A stretch of 64,000 nt of DNA, taken from assembly GCF_027853915.1 (NCBI RefSeq), contig NZ_JAQGLA010000024.1, positions 1 to 64,000 on the forward strand, in the 5' to 3' direction. The stretch is from Saccharopolyspora oryzae (GTDB taxonomy: Bacteria > Actinomycetota > Actinomycetes > Mycobacteriales > Pseudonocardiaceae). The position numbers and the translations under genes were made by a program. This document shows, piece after piece, positions 1-7,683 of this stretch. A model generated the notes under the pieces. It was not told the origin of the DNA. It saw only the letters and a list, made by a program, of their open reading frames with translations, and did not search any database. Positions within the stretch are counted from its first letter, which is position 1. Every line of letters starts with the position of its first letter.

Positions 1-51
1 ACACACAGGTCATGGTCGGGGGCATAAAAGAACACTAACCAAAACAGTCCG

Positions 52-69
52 CTGTTGAGTTCTCAAAGA
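52..69 (-). promoter_or_regulatory. boxA-like antitermination site of an rRNA leader
   Basis: On the minus strand the sequence reads TCTTTGAGAACTCAACAG, which resembles the boxA-type motif found in actinobacterial rRNA leaders and spacers. It lies downstream of two strong minus-strand promoters, with no reading frame between. I infer that the 16S rRNA gene starts beyond the left edge, transcribed leftwards. The rRNA itself is not visible. Confidence 0.65.
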
Positions 70-273
70 ACACACCCACACCATCACCCACAACCAATTC
101 CAGGCCGTGAAGCTCCGGGGAGCATTTTCTTTCGCTTTCTTGTGTCGGTAACTCTAGCAGGCTCTGTTTTCGGGGTTTCAGGGGGGGTGCCCCTCGCTGA
201 TCTCTCCGAAGACCGAGCCTTGCTTCAGTTATCAACGCGCCTGGTTTCCTATCGGATCCCTGGCGACCGCTTT

Positions 274-302
274 ACGTTACCCGGTTCGCTTCGCGGTGTC
301 AA
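274..302 (-). promoter_or_regulatory. rRNA operon promoter, downstream copy (P2)
   Basis: Minus strand: a -35 TTGACA (297-302) is separated by exactly 17 bp from a -10 TAACGT (274-279). A perfect -35, optimal spacing and the boxA-like motif further downstream are typical of a stable-RNA promoter recognised by the housekeeping sigma factor. Confidence 0.7.
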
Positions 303-425
303 ACCCGCGCGTCCCGGCCGGTGTGCGCTCCGCGGAGGTCGTTTCCGTCCTCCTGGGCGCTCCCGCTGCCGTCCTCGCCGGGCTCTTGCGTCCCGGTCCG
401 TTCGGCTTTCCGTGCGGCGAAGAGA

Positions 426-454
426 AAGTTACGCACACTCTGCGTCAAAGTCAA
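426..454 (-). promoter_or_regulatory. rRNA operon promoter, upstream copy (P1)
   Basis: Minus strand: -35 TTGACT (449-454), a 17-bp spacer and -10 TAACTT (426-431). It sits 152 bp upstream of the second promoter and only about 45 bp past the stop of the glycosyltransferase/methyltransferase gene. Tandem promoters are usual for actinomycete rRNA operons. The rest of 1-499 holds no convincing coding sequence. Confidence 0.65.
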
Positions 455-499
455 ATCGCCTGGTCAGCCCCTTGACTTCGCTCGGGCAGCGGATCACCG

Positions 500-3400
500 C
501 TACTTGTGCTTCGGGCGCAGCCAGAGCTTCACGGTGCTCGCCGATCCGGCCGCGTTGATGGCTTCTAGCAGGTCAGACGCACCGACCGGGCGGGTTCGGC
601 CGACCGGGACGAGCTCGTAACCCCAGGTTCCGAACTCGCGGAGCGCCGCCGCTGGGTCATCCCCCAGTTGGCTGATCGCCGCCGGGGTGAAGGAGCACAC
701 GATCGATGGGCGATCCCTGCGGAGGAGTCGGACCAGGCCGCCGAGCACCCGGTGCACCCGGGCACCGACGTCGACGTGCACGACCGACAGCTTCAGGTCG
801 CGCAGGGCTGCGTGGCCTTCCAGCTCCCGGTCCAGGCGGATGCCTCGCACGGAGGCTTCCTCGCCGTCTTCCGCCGGCGACACCGACAGGCCGCCGGCCA
901 GCGAAGCTTCGGAGGTCATGTCGCACGGGGCGTCCCAGGCCGCGCCTTCCAGAAGCACCATGCGGTGGCCCCACGCAGCTGGGACGTTGACCTCGACGTT
1001 GCGCTTGAGCAGTTCCGCGCTGCGCGGGCACGGTTCCACCGCGACCACTGCCCCGCTGTTCCCGAGGCGGCTGAGCACTCGCACGGTTTGGTAGCCGACG
1101 TAGGCACCGATGTCGAGGAAGATTCCGTCCGGCTCCAGCAACGAGTCGATCAGCGCGGAGGCGTCGGTGTCCCAGGTCGGGTGCGAGGACAGCCACGGGA
1201 GCATGAAGCTGTCGTCGGCGGGCAAGCGCAGCAGGCCTGCGTCGCAGAGCACTGGTGTTGTCGTGCCATCCCCGCCGCCGACGTTGCGCTCGTGCTCGCG
1301 GAGCAAGATGCGTTGGAGGACATCGGTGCGCTGCAGGGCGTTCGCGGCGTCGGTCGATGCGGCGCGCACGGAGGCTTCGACGCCCTGGCCGGAGGACTGG
1401 CGCTTCTCCAGCGCGTCCATGCGGTCGAGGATCCGCTCGACCGCGCCGGTCAGGCTGTCCAGGCGTTCGGCGAGGGCGTTCACCCGGGAATCGTCGACCG
1501 TGCCGGTTTCGAGCTCGCGCAGCCGGCGGTGCTGCTCGGCCAGGTCTGCGCGGGCTCTGACCACTCCGTCCTCGGTGCCCATGAGCTGCGCGCCGAGCTG
1601 GTCCTGGCGCTGGGCGAACTGGGCGAGCTCGGCGCGCATCGCTTCCACGTCGCCGTCGCCATCCGCCTCGTACTGGCGGCGCAGGAGCTCCGATGCGGTC
1701 TGCTCGACGCCGTCGACCATCGAGCGCATGACGTCGCGGATGTGCTCGTCGTAGTGGCTCAGCGCCTTGAGCACCGCTTTGCGCAGGGCCGGGGCCATCG
1801 AGTTGCGGCTGCCGACGCCCGTGTCGGGGGCGCGGTGCAGCGCGTGGCGGGCCACCAGGAGGGGGCGCAGCGGGTCGTCGAACTGGCCGTGGCTGTCGGT
1901 CGACCACTTCGTGCGCCAGTTCCGGTAGGCGTGCTCGACCCGCTCGCGGAGGCGGGCGCCTGCTCGGGCCACGGTGTGCGTGGCCAGCAGGTTCTCCCTC
2001 GCCGCGACGCCGAAAGCCGCGGTTGCGTCGGCGTCGTCGGCGGCTTGGCGGAGCAGTTCTGCGGCCGCGTCGATGTCGGGTTCGCCAGCGCCCTGGCAGG
2101 GCACGAGGCGAGCCGCTTCTGCTCCGAAGATCTCGGCGACCGCGCCGTGGTCCCCGGCGATCACCGGGATGCCGTGCGCGGCGACTTCGAGGAGCCTCAG
2201 CACGTGGTCGTCGGTTGCTCCGGCGCGGTGCAACGACGCGAAGCAGTCCGAGGCGGACAGCAGGGCTCGGAGGTCGAACTCCTCCTCGACGAGCTGGATG
2301 CGCGGGTCGGCCGCGGTGGCCAGGCGCAGGCGTTCGGCCGCTTCGGGGAACCTGTCCGCGCCGACCACGCCGATCAGCAGGCGCACGTCGTCTCGTTCCG
2401 GGAACGCGGCGAGGAATGCGCTGACCACGCCCAGTGCGTTGTCCGCGCGCTCGGCGGCGTGGTCCGCGCAGGAGGCGACGACGAACTCGTCGGACAGCTC
2501 GAACCGGGCGCGCATGCCCTTGCGGGTCGGCAGGTCGACGAGGTCGCGTTCGGGTGCGGGCAGCGTGACCACCCGGGTCTTCGCACCGCTGCGACGGGCC
2601 GCGGTCCGGCTGTTCTCGGAGAGCACCCAGGTCTCCGCGACGTCGTCGGAGCCGGCCGTGCCGGTGTGCACGTCGATCACGTACCGGCCGACCGGCACCG
2701 GCAGGTCGGGGTCGCAGCGCAGGACGACCGGGTAGTAGGCGGTGTCCGCGGACGGCAGGCCGGATGCGCCGACCGCGTCCCGCAGCAGTTCCGCGAGGGG
2801 ACCTCGGCCCAGGACCGCTACGCCGAGCTGATCCACGAGGGCTGCGCGGTTGCCGGTCCTGCGGTGCACCGCGTCGGCCGGGACGCGGCCGCTGGCCACC
2901 CCGACCCCGACGCACCACTCGTGGAAGGCCTCCGCGTCGGCGCCGAACGGGTCCGGGTAGTCGCGGCGCAGGACCGGGTCGTCCGTCCACACCGCTGCCG
3001 TCCAGCGCGAACCGCCCGCGGCGCGCTGCTGGTCGTCGGCCGGGGCGCAGGCCCACTCCTGGAACTCCGGCAGCGCGTCCTGCTCGAACGGGCTCGGCGG
3101 GGCTTCGCCGTCGAGCCAGGCACCGAGGTAGTCGCGGCGGAGGGTGTTCGGGAGCACCGCACCGTCCGGCAGGGCGTCGAACGGGTGCGGCTCCTCGCGC
3201 GTGTAGCCCGCTTCGACCAGCGCGTTCCGGTAGCCGGCGCACAACCCGGCGAGCGCCTGGTGCTCGGAGAGCAGGATGCGCGGGCGGTCGGCGTAAGTCG
3301 TGGAGAGCAGCCAGGGGCGCTGCGGTTGGAAGCCGTCGAAGTGCACGCTGCGCAGCACCGCGCCGTCGACCGTGTGCTTGCCTTCGCTGGAGACCGCGAG

Positions 3401-4162
3401 TTCGCGCTGCGCGGCGTTCCACACCGACAGGCCGACGCCGGGATCGCGGATCACCTTGTGGTCGACGAGCGCCGGGGCGTCGTCGAGGACCGGCGTGACC
3501 ATCGTCGGATCGCTGCGCAGCTGTTCCACCCAGGTCTCGAGCAGCTGCTCGGCGCCGGGGCGGACCGCGAAGACGCTCGGGTCGAAGGTTCCCGATTCGG
3601 CGAGGTCGGCCGGGCTGGGGCGCAGGCCGTCCACCGCGAGCGGGCGCAGCACGCGCGGCACCAGCGCGACCGGGCGGTCCGGGGTCAGGCCGGTCAGCAG
3701 GTCGTCGAAGCGGCCGAAGACCTGCACGGACGGTTCGAAGTACAGGGTCGTGTGACCGGTCTTGAGCAGGTGCTGCAGGAACCGCGGGCGCAGGACGTTG
3801 CGCAGCTGCTCGGCGGTGCACCCGACGGCCAACCGGGCGAACTCCTGCGGGTCGAGGCCGATGTCGGTGACCGACAACGCGTCCGCCTCCGCCTGGCCCG
3901 GCTGGTCCACCAGCAGGAGCGCGAACCTCGCGTCCGGGTGGTGGCGGCGGAAGGTGTCCCGCAGGACCCTGGCGGCCGGGAGCTGGTCCGGGCAGGCCAG
4001 GGTGCACCCGAGCAGCGTGCCCGCGGCCGGCTCACCTGGCGTCTCCGCGGGCCACTCCGGTTCGAACAGCTCCGCCGACTGCTCCAGCACACCGGACTGC
4101 AGGGAGGACTCCTCGGAGCTCCCGGAGCTGATCGGGTCGTGCTTCGCCTGCGAATCAGTCAC
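500..4162 (-). CDS. Glycosyltransferase / FkbM-family methyltransferase fusion protein
   Basis: This is a 1220-residue protein with a GTG start. The N-terminal part (about 50-350) looks like a nucleotide-sugar-binding glycosyltransferase-type region. Residues about 525-725 resemble the C-terminal half of a GT-B (GT4-like) glycosyltransferase, including a motif reading LEVAAHGIPVIAGDHGAVAE. Residues about 800-920 are charged and heptad-like, probably coiled coil. Residues about 985-1195 match the FkbM methyltransferase family, with the SAM-binding motif DGIFLDIGAYVGYQT followed by VVAVEPCP. Such fusions are expected to modify surface glycans or glycolipids, but the substrate cannot be told. 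No signal peptide or membrane segment is visible, so it should be cytoplasmic. The gene stands alone: the rRNA promoters follow it and glnA2 is more than 360 bp upstream. Family calls are secure; the acceptor and the linkage are unknown. Confidence 0.8.
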   Translation of the reverse strand: MTDSQAKHDPISSGSSEESSLQSGVLEQSAELFEPEWPAETPGEPAAGTLLGCTLACPDQLPAARVLRDTFRRHHPDARFALLLVDQPGQAEADALSVTDIGLDPQEFARLAVGCTAEQLRNVLRPRFLQHLLKTGHTTLYFEPSVQVFGRFDDLLTGLTPDRPVALVPRVLRPLAVDGLRPSPADLAESGTFDPSVFAVRPGAEQLLETWVEQLRSDPTMVTPVLDDAPALVDHKVIRDPGVGLSVWNAAQRELAVSSEGKHTVDGAVLRSVHFDGFQPQRPWLLSTTYADRPRILLSEHQALAGLCAGYRNALVEAGYTREEPHPFDALPDGAVLPNTLRRDYLGAWLDGEAPPSPFEQDALPEFQEWACAPADDQQRAAGGSRWTAAVWTDDPVLRRDYPDPFGADAEAFHEWCVGVGVASGRVPADAVHRRTGNRAALVDQLGVAVLGRGPLAELLRDAVGASGLPSADTAYYPVVLRCDPDLPVPVGRYVIDVHTGTAGSDDVAETWVLSENSRTAARRSGAKTRVVTLPAPERDLVDLPTRKGMRARFELSDEFVVASCADHAAERADNALGVVSAFLAAFPERDDVRLLIGVVGADRFPEAAERLRLATAADPRIQLVEEEFDLRALLSASDCFASLHRAGATDDHVLRLLEVAAHGIPVIAGDHGAVAEIFGAEAARLVPCQGAGEPDIDAAAELLRQAADDADATAAFGVAARENLLATHTVARAGARLRERVEHAYRNWRTKWSTDSHGQFDDPLRPLLVARHALHRAPDTGVGSRNSMAPALRKAVLKALSHYDEHIRDVMRSMVDGVEQTASELLRRQYEADGDGDVEAMRAELAQFAQRQDQLGAQLMGTEDGVVRARADLAEQHRRLRELETGTVDDSRVNALAERLDSLTGAVERILDRMDALEKRQSSGQGVEASVRAASTDAANALQRTDVLQRILLREHERNVGGGDGTTTPVLCDAGLLRLPADDSFMLPWLSSHPTWDTDASALIDSLLEPDGIFLDIGAYVGYQTVRVLSRLGNSGAVVAVEPCPRSAELLKRNVEVNVPAAWGHRMVLLEGAAWDAPCDMTSEASLAGGLSVSPAEDGEEASVRGIRLDRELEGHAALRDLKLSVVHVDVGARVHRVLGGLVRLLRRDRPSIVCSFTPAAISQLGDDPAAALREFGTWGYELVPVGRTRPVGASDLLEAINAAGSASTVKLWLRPKHK

Positions 4163-4385
4163 GGCCGCAACCTATCGCTACCCGAGCACCGATCAGAAGC
4201 CCAACCCCACGAGCCCCGGCGCCGGCGGCGAACTCCGCCCGCACGACGGCGCCGGGGCCTCGATGACCTCGGAAGATCCCGACCGCTCCCCGATCGTTCC
4301 GACACGCCTCGGCGTGTCGGGCCGGTTTTAGCTCTGTCTTTGAAACGCCGAAGGCGTTTAGCCCACCTAAGCAACCGGCACCGCC

Positions 4386-4492
4386 GCGGGTTCTCAGACG
4401 CCGCCTGGCGAGGACAGCCCGTTCGCCGTGTATTGGACATACATAAGAACGGGATCCCACAGCCAGGCGGTGTCTGAGGTTCCGCCACCCGC
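4386..4492. repeat. Long composite stem-loop between glnA2 and the glycosyltransferase gene
   Basis: Positions 4393-4409 pair with 4462-4478 (17-bp arms, one mismatch that can wobble). Inside them 4418-4424 pairs with 4447-4453, and outside them GCGGGT (4386-4391) pairs with ACCCGC (4487-4492) across a bulge. Two simpler hairpins lie to the left, at 4343-4359 (AAACGCC arms) and 4299-4320 (CCGACACGCC arms). These structures fill most of the 364-bp gap 4163-4526, in which I see no gene. The large structure begins 35 bp after the glnA2 stop, so it could be its terminator or a dispersed structured element. Confidence 0.55.
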
Positions 4493-4526
4493 ACCGCCAC
4501 GCAAACCGAGTACGTCAGACAGATTC

Positions 4527-5870
4527 TCAGAGCATCGGCATCAGGGTGCGTAGCTCGTAGGGCGTTACGTGGCTGCGGTAGGCGTTCCACTCCTCGCGCT
4601 TGTTGCGGAGGAAGAAGTCGAAGACGTGCTCGCCCAGTGTTTCGGCGACCAGCTCGGAGGACTCCAGCTCGCTCAGCGCCTCGTTGAGGTTCTGCGGGAG
4701 GTTGGCGTAGCCGGCCGCCTTGCGCTCGCGCTCGGTCAGGCCCCACACGTCGTCCTCGGTGGCGGGCGGCAGCTCGTAGCCCTTGTCCACGCCGCGCAGG
4801 CCAGCCGCGAGGATCACCGCGTAGGCCAGGTACGGGTTGCAGGCCGAGTCCAGGTTGCGGACCTCGACGCGGCGCGAGGACGCCTTGCCCGGCGAGTACA
4901 TCGGCACCCGGACCAGGGCCGAGCGGTTCGCGTGGCCCCAGCACACCGCCGTCGGGGCCTCGCCGCCGACGATCAGGCGCTTGTAGGAGTTGACCCACTG
5001 GTTGGTCACCGCGCTGATCTCGCGGGCGTGGTGCAGGATGCCGGCCACGAACGCGCGGCCGACGTCGGAGAGCTCGAACGGGTTCTCCGGGTGGTAGAAG
5101 GCGTTCTGGTCGCCCTCGAAGAGGCTGAAGTGGGTGTGCATGCCCGATCCGGGCTGGGCGCTGAAGGGCTTCGGCATGAACGAGGCGCGCACGCCTTGGG
5201 TCATGGCGACTTCCTTGACCACGTACCGGAAGGTCATCACGTTGTCGGCCATGGTCAGCGCGTCGGCGTAGCGCAGGTCGATCTCCTGCTGGCCGGGCGC
5301 GCCCTCGTGGTGGCTGAACTCCACCGAGATGCCCATCGCCTCGAGCGTTTCGATGGCGTTGCGCCGGAAGTGCGGGGCGGCGTCGTGGCTGGCCTGGTCG
5401 AAGTAGCCGCCGGAGTCGGCGGGCACCGGCTCGGAACCGTCGTCGGGCAGGTTCTTGAGCAGGAAGAACTCGATCTCGGGGTGCACGTAGCAGGTGAAGC
5501 CCGACTCGGTGGCCCTGGCCAGGGTGCGGCGCAGGACGTGCCGCGGGTCCGACCAGCACGGGGAGCCGTCGGGCATGTGGATGTCGCAGAACATCCGGGC
5601 CGAGTAGTGCTCGCCGTCCGGGGTCTCCCAGGGCAGCACCTGGAAGGTGGCCGGGTCCGGCTTGGCGACCATGTCCGATTCGTAGATCCGGGCGAAGCCC
5701 TCGATGGCCGAGCCGTCGAACCCGATGCCCTCGGCGAAGGCGCCTTCCAACTCGGCGGGCGAGATCGCTACCGACTTGAGCATGCCGAGGACGTCGGTGA
5801 ACCACAGCCGCACGAAGCGGATGTCACGTTCCTCCAAGGTGCGGAGCACGAACTCCTGCTGGCGGTTCAT
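4527..5870 (-). CDS. glnA2: Glutamine synthetase, GlnA2 type
   Basis: This 447-residue class I glutamine synthetase makes glutamine from glutamate, ammonia and ATP in the cytoplasm. The N-terminus (QEFVLRTLEERDIRFVRLWF) and the GFDGSAIEGFARI segment match actinobacterial GlnA2 almost word for word, and the length agrees with M. tuberculosis GlnA2 (446). The ammonia/metal-site motifs HTHFSLFEGDQNAFY and HHAREISAVTNQW are intact. The tyrosine loop (LYxLP) adenylylated in GlnA1 is absent; the region reads YANLPQNL. The enzyme is therefore not expected to be controlled by canonical adenylylation. The ATG start fits the family N-terminus. In M. tuberculosis the same gene also neighbours exported TAP-like hydrolases and panB, as here. 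Confidence 0.95.
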   Translation of the reverse strand: MNRQQEFVLRTLEERDIRFVRLWFTDVLGMLKSVAISPAELEGAFAEGIGFDGSAIEGFARIYESDMVAKPDPATFQVLPWETPDGEHYSARMFCDIHMPDGSPCWSDPRHVLRRTLARATESGFTCYVHPEIEFFLLKNLPDDGSEPVPADSGGYFDQASHDAAPHFRRNAIETLEAMGISVEFSHHEGAPGQQEIDLRYADALTMADNVMTFRYVVKEVAMTQGVRASFMPKPFSAQPGSGMHTHFSLFEGDQNAFYHPENPFELSDVGRAFVAGILHHAREISAVTNQWVNSYKRLIVGGEAPTAVCWGHANRSALVRVPMYSPGKASSRRVEVRNLDSACNPYLAYAVILAAGLRGVDKGYELPPATEDDVWGLTERERKAAGYANLPQNLNEALSELESSELVAETLGEHVFDFFLRNKREEWNAYRSHVTPYELRTLMPML

Positions 5871-5926
5871 GCTCGCAGCCTAAGAGTTCCAGCGCCGAAT
5901 CGCGTAACTGGTCCATGAACCCCGGG

Positions 5927-7540
5927 TCACCCGAAACCGATGAGGGCGATCATGGGCGGCAGGACGAGGGCGATCAGCACCGCGCCGGCGATGTCGAAGA
6001 CGGCTCCGGTGCGGATCATCTTGGTGATCGGCACCGCTCCCGAGCCGTAGACCACCGCGTTCTGCGGGGTCGACACCGGCAGCATGAACCCGAAGGACGC
6101 GGCGAAGGTCGCGGCCAGGGCGGGCACGAACGGGTTGGTCCCGGCGGCGACCGCGATCGGGATCACGATCGGCACCACGACCGCTGCGGCGGCGGTGTTC
6201 GAGGTCGTCTCGGAGATCAGCACCGCCAGCGCGATGGCGAAGATGGTGATCGCGACGGTGCTGGAGAAGCCCAGCGCGTCGGCCGCTCCCCGGCCGATGG
6301 TCTGGGCGAGCTCGGTTTCGGCGAGCAGGGAGCCGAAGATGATGCCGGTGCCGAACAGCACCACCGTGCCCCAGTCGATGCGGCTGGCCTCGGTCCAGGT
6401 GAGCGTGAAGCGGCGCTGGGACCAGTCGGTGGGCAGCAGGAACAGCAGCGCCGCGCCGAGCACGGCGACGATGCCCTCGTCGAGCCGGTCGCTGATCAGG
6501 TCGTAGGCCGGCGAGTCGTTGCCCGCGACCAGCGCGACCACGCCGGGCGTCACCCACAGCGCGACCGTGACGGCGAAGGCGATCAGCGTGTTCTTCTCCG
6601 CTCGCGAGAGCTTGCCGAGCTTGGCGCGTTCAGCGGCGACGTAGTCCTCGACGCCGGACAGCTTGTTGATCTCGGGCCGGTTGAGCAGCAGCAAGACGCC
6701 GGCCAGCACCGCGAACATCAGCAGGCAGACCGGCGCGGCCATGGCCATCCACTGCAGGAAGGAGATGCGCTGGCCGGTGGCTTCTTCGATCAGTCCGCGG
6801 CCGATCAGGTTCGGCGGCGAGCCGATCGGGGTGAGCAGGCCGCCGACGCTGGCGCCGTAGGCGAGCATCAGCATCAGGGCGACTCCGACCCGCAGCCGCA
6901 GCGGGTCGAACGGCGCACCTTCCGGCAGCTGCTTGCGGACCAGCTCGGCGATGACCGCGAGGATGCCGACGGCGGTGGGCAGCAGCATCGCGACGGTCGC
7001 GGTGTTGGACACCACCGCGGACAGCAGGCAGGTGATCACCCCGAAGGCGATGATCACCCGCGAGGCGCTGCGGCCGACACCGGGCAGCGACAGGATCGTG
7101 AACGCGAAACGCCTGGCCACGCCGTGGCGGAGCATCGCTTGGGCGAGGATGAACGCCCCGATGAAGGTGAAGACGGTGGAGGAGCCGAACGGCGCGAGGA
7201 CGTCGTCGGGCGGCAGGACGCCGAGGACCACCACCGCGCCGACGCCGATGAGCCCGCCGACGGGGATCGGCACCGGTTCGCAGACCCACAGCACGATGAC
7301 GCCGAGGAGCACTGCGGCGAGCTTGTGCTGGGCCGGTTCGAGTTCGGTCGGCAGCAGGAGGAACAGGACGGTCAGCGCCGGGGCCAGGAACAGCCCCGCG
7401 GTGCGGCGGGCCCGCTCGAACCGCTCCTCCGCCGGGGAGAGGACCTGTTCGCCCAATCCCCGGTATGTGCCGCCGGACAGCAGCGCCGATGTCACGCTCT
7501 GCTCGCTGGCTCCACGCCCACCTTCGTCCGCTTTGTCCAT
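5927..7540 (-). CDS. DASS/SLC13 family anion:sodium symporter
   Basis: This 537-residue integral membrane protein has about a dozen hydrophobic segments after a hydrophilic N-terminus of about 45 residues. The repeats around GASVGGLLTPIGSPPNLI and SETTSNTAAAAVVVPIVI match the SNT-type signatures of the divalent anion:sodium symporter family, where these motifs bind sodium and the carboxylate. The family takes up dicarboxylates, citrate or sulfate at the plasma membrane, and the exact substrate cannot be read from sequence. It lies upstream of glnA2 on the same strand with a 56-bp gap, and cotranscription is possible but unproven. Confidence 0.88.
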   Translation of the reverse strand: MDKADEGGRGASEQSVTSALLSGGTYRGLGEQVLSPAEERFERARRTAGLFLAPALTVLFLLLPTELEPAQHKLAAVLLGVIVLWVCEPVPIPVGGLIGVGAVVVLGVLPPDDVLAPFGSSTVFTFIGAFILAQAMLRHGVARRFAFTILSLPGVGRSASRVIIAFGVITCLLSAVVSNTATVAMLLPTAVGILAVIAELVRKQLPEGAPFDPLRLRVGVALMLMLAYGASVGGLLTPIGSPPNLIGRGLIEEATGQRISFLQWMAMAAPVCLLMFAVLAGVLLLLNRPEINKLSGVEDYVAAERAKLGKLSRAEKNTLIAFAVTVALWVTPGVVALVAGNDSPAYDLISDRLDEGIVAVLGAALLFLLPTDWSQRRFTLTWTEASRIDWGTVVLFGTGIIFGSLLAETELAQTIGRGAADALGFSSTVAITIFAIALAVLISETTSNTAAAAVVVPIVIPIAVAAGTNPFVPALAATFAASFGFMLPVSTPQNAVVYGSGAVPITKMIRTGAVFDIAGAVLIALVLPPMIALIGFG

Positions 7541-7640
7541 TGCCAGACGATAGATGCGATGTGATCTGCTTCACCATCGTCCGTTCGGCCGCCTCGGCGG
7601 ACGCACGGGTTGGTTCGCACGGCGGCAGCCCGGACGTGGC

Positions 7641-7673
7641 GAAGGGCGCCTCCCCGGCCGGGAGACGCCCTTC
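7641..7673 (-). terminator. Hairpin terminator after the exported hydrolase gene
   Basis: Inverted arms of 14 bp (7641-7654 and 7660-7673, one mismatch) enclose a 5-nt loop, 10 bp beyond the stop codon of the hydrolase gene. There is no U-tract, as is common for actinobacterial hairpin terminators. Confidence 0.6.
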
Positions 7674-7683
7674 TGCACGTTGG

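Noticed and set aside
1-51. rRNA gene body inside the window
   Set aside because: Only leader sequence is visible; no 16S 5' end can be recognised.
668-4477. A long open frame on the plus strand (about 1270 codons) antisense to the glycosyltransferase/FkbM gene
   Set aside because: Composition and lack of any motif show it is a high-GC shadow of the real minus-strand gene, which has clear domains.
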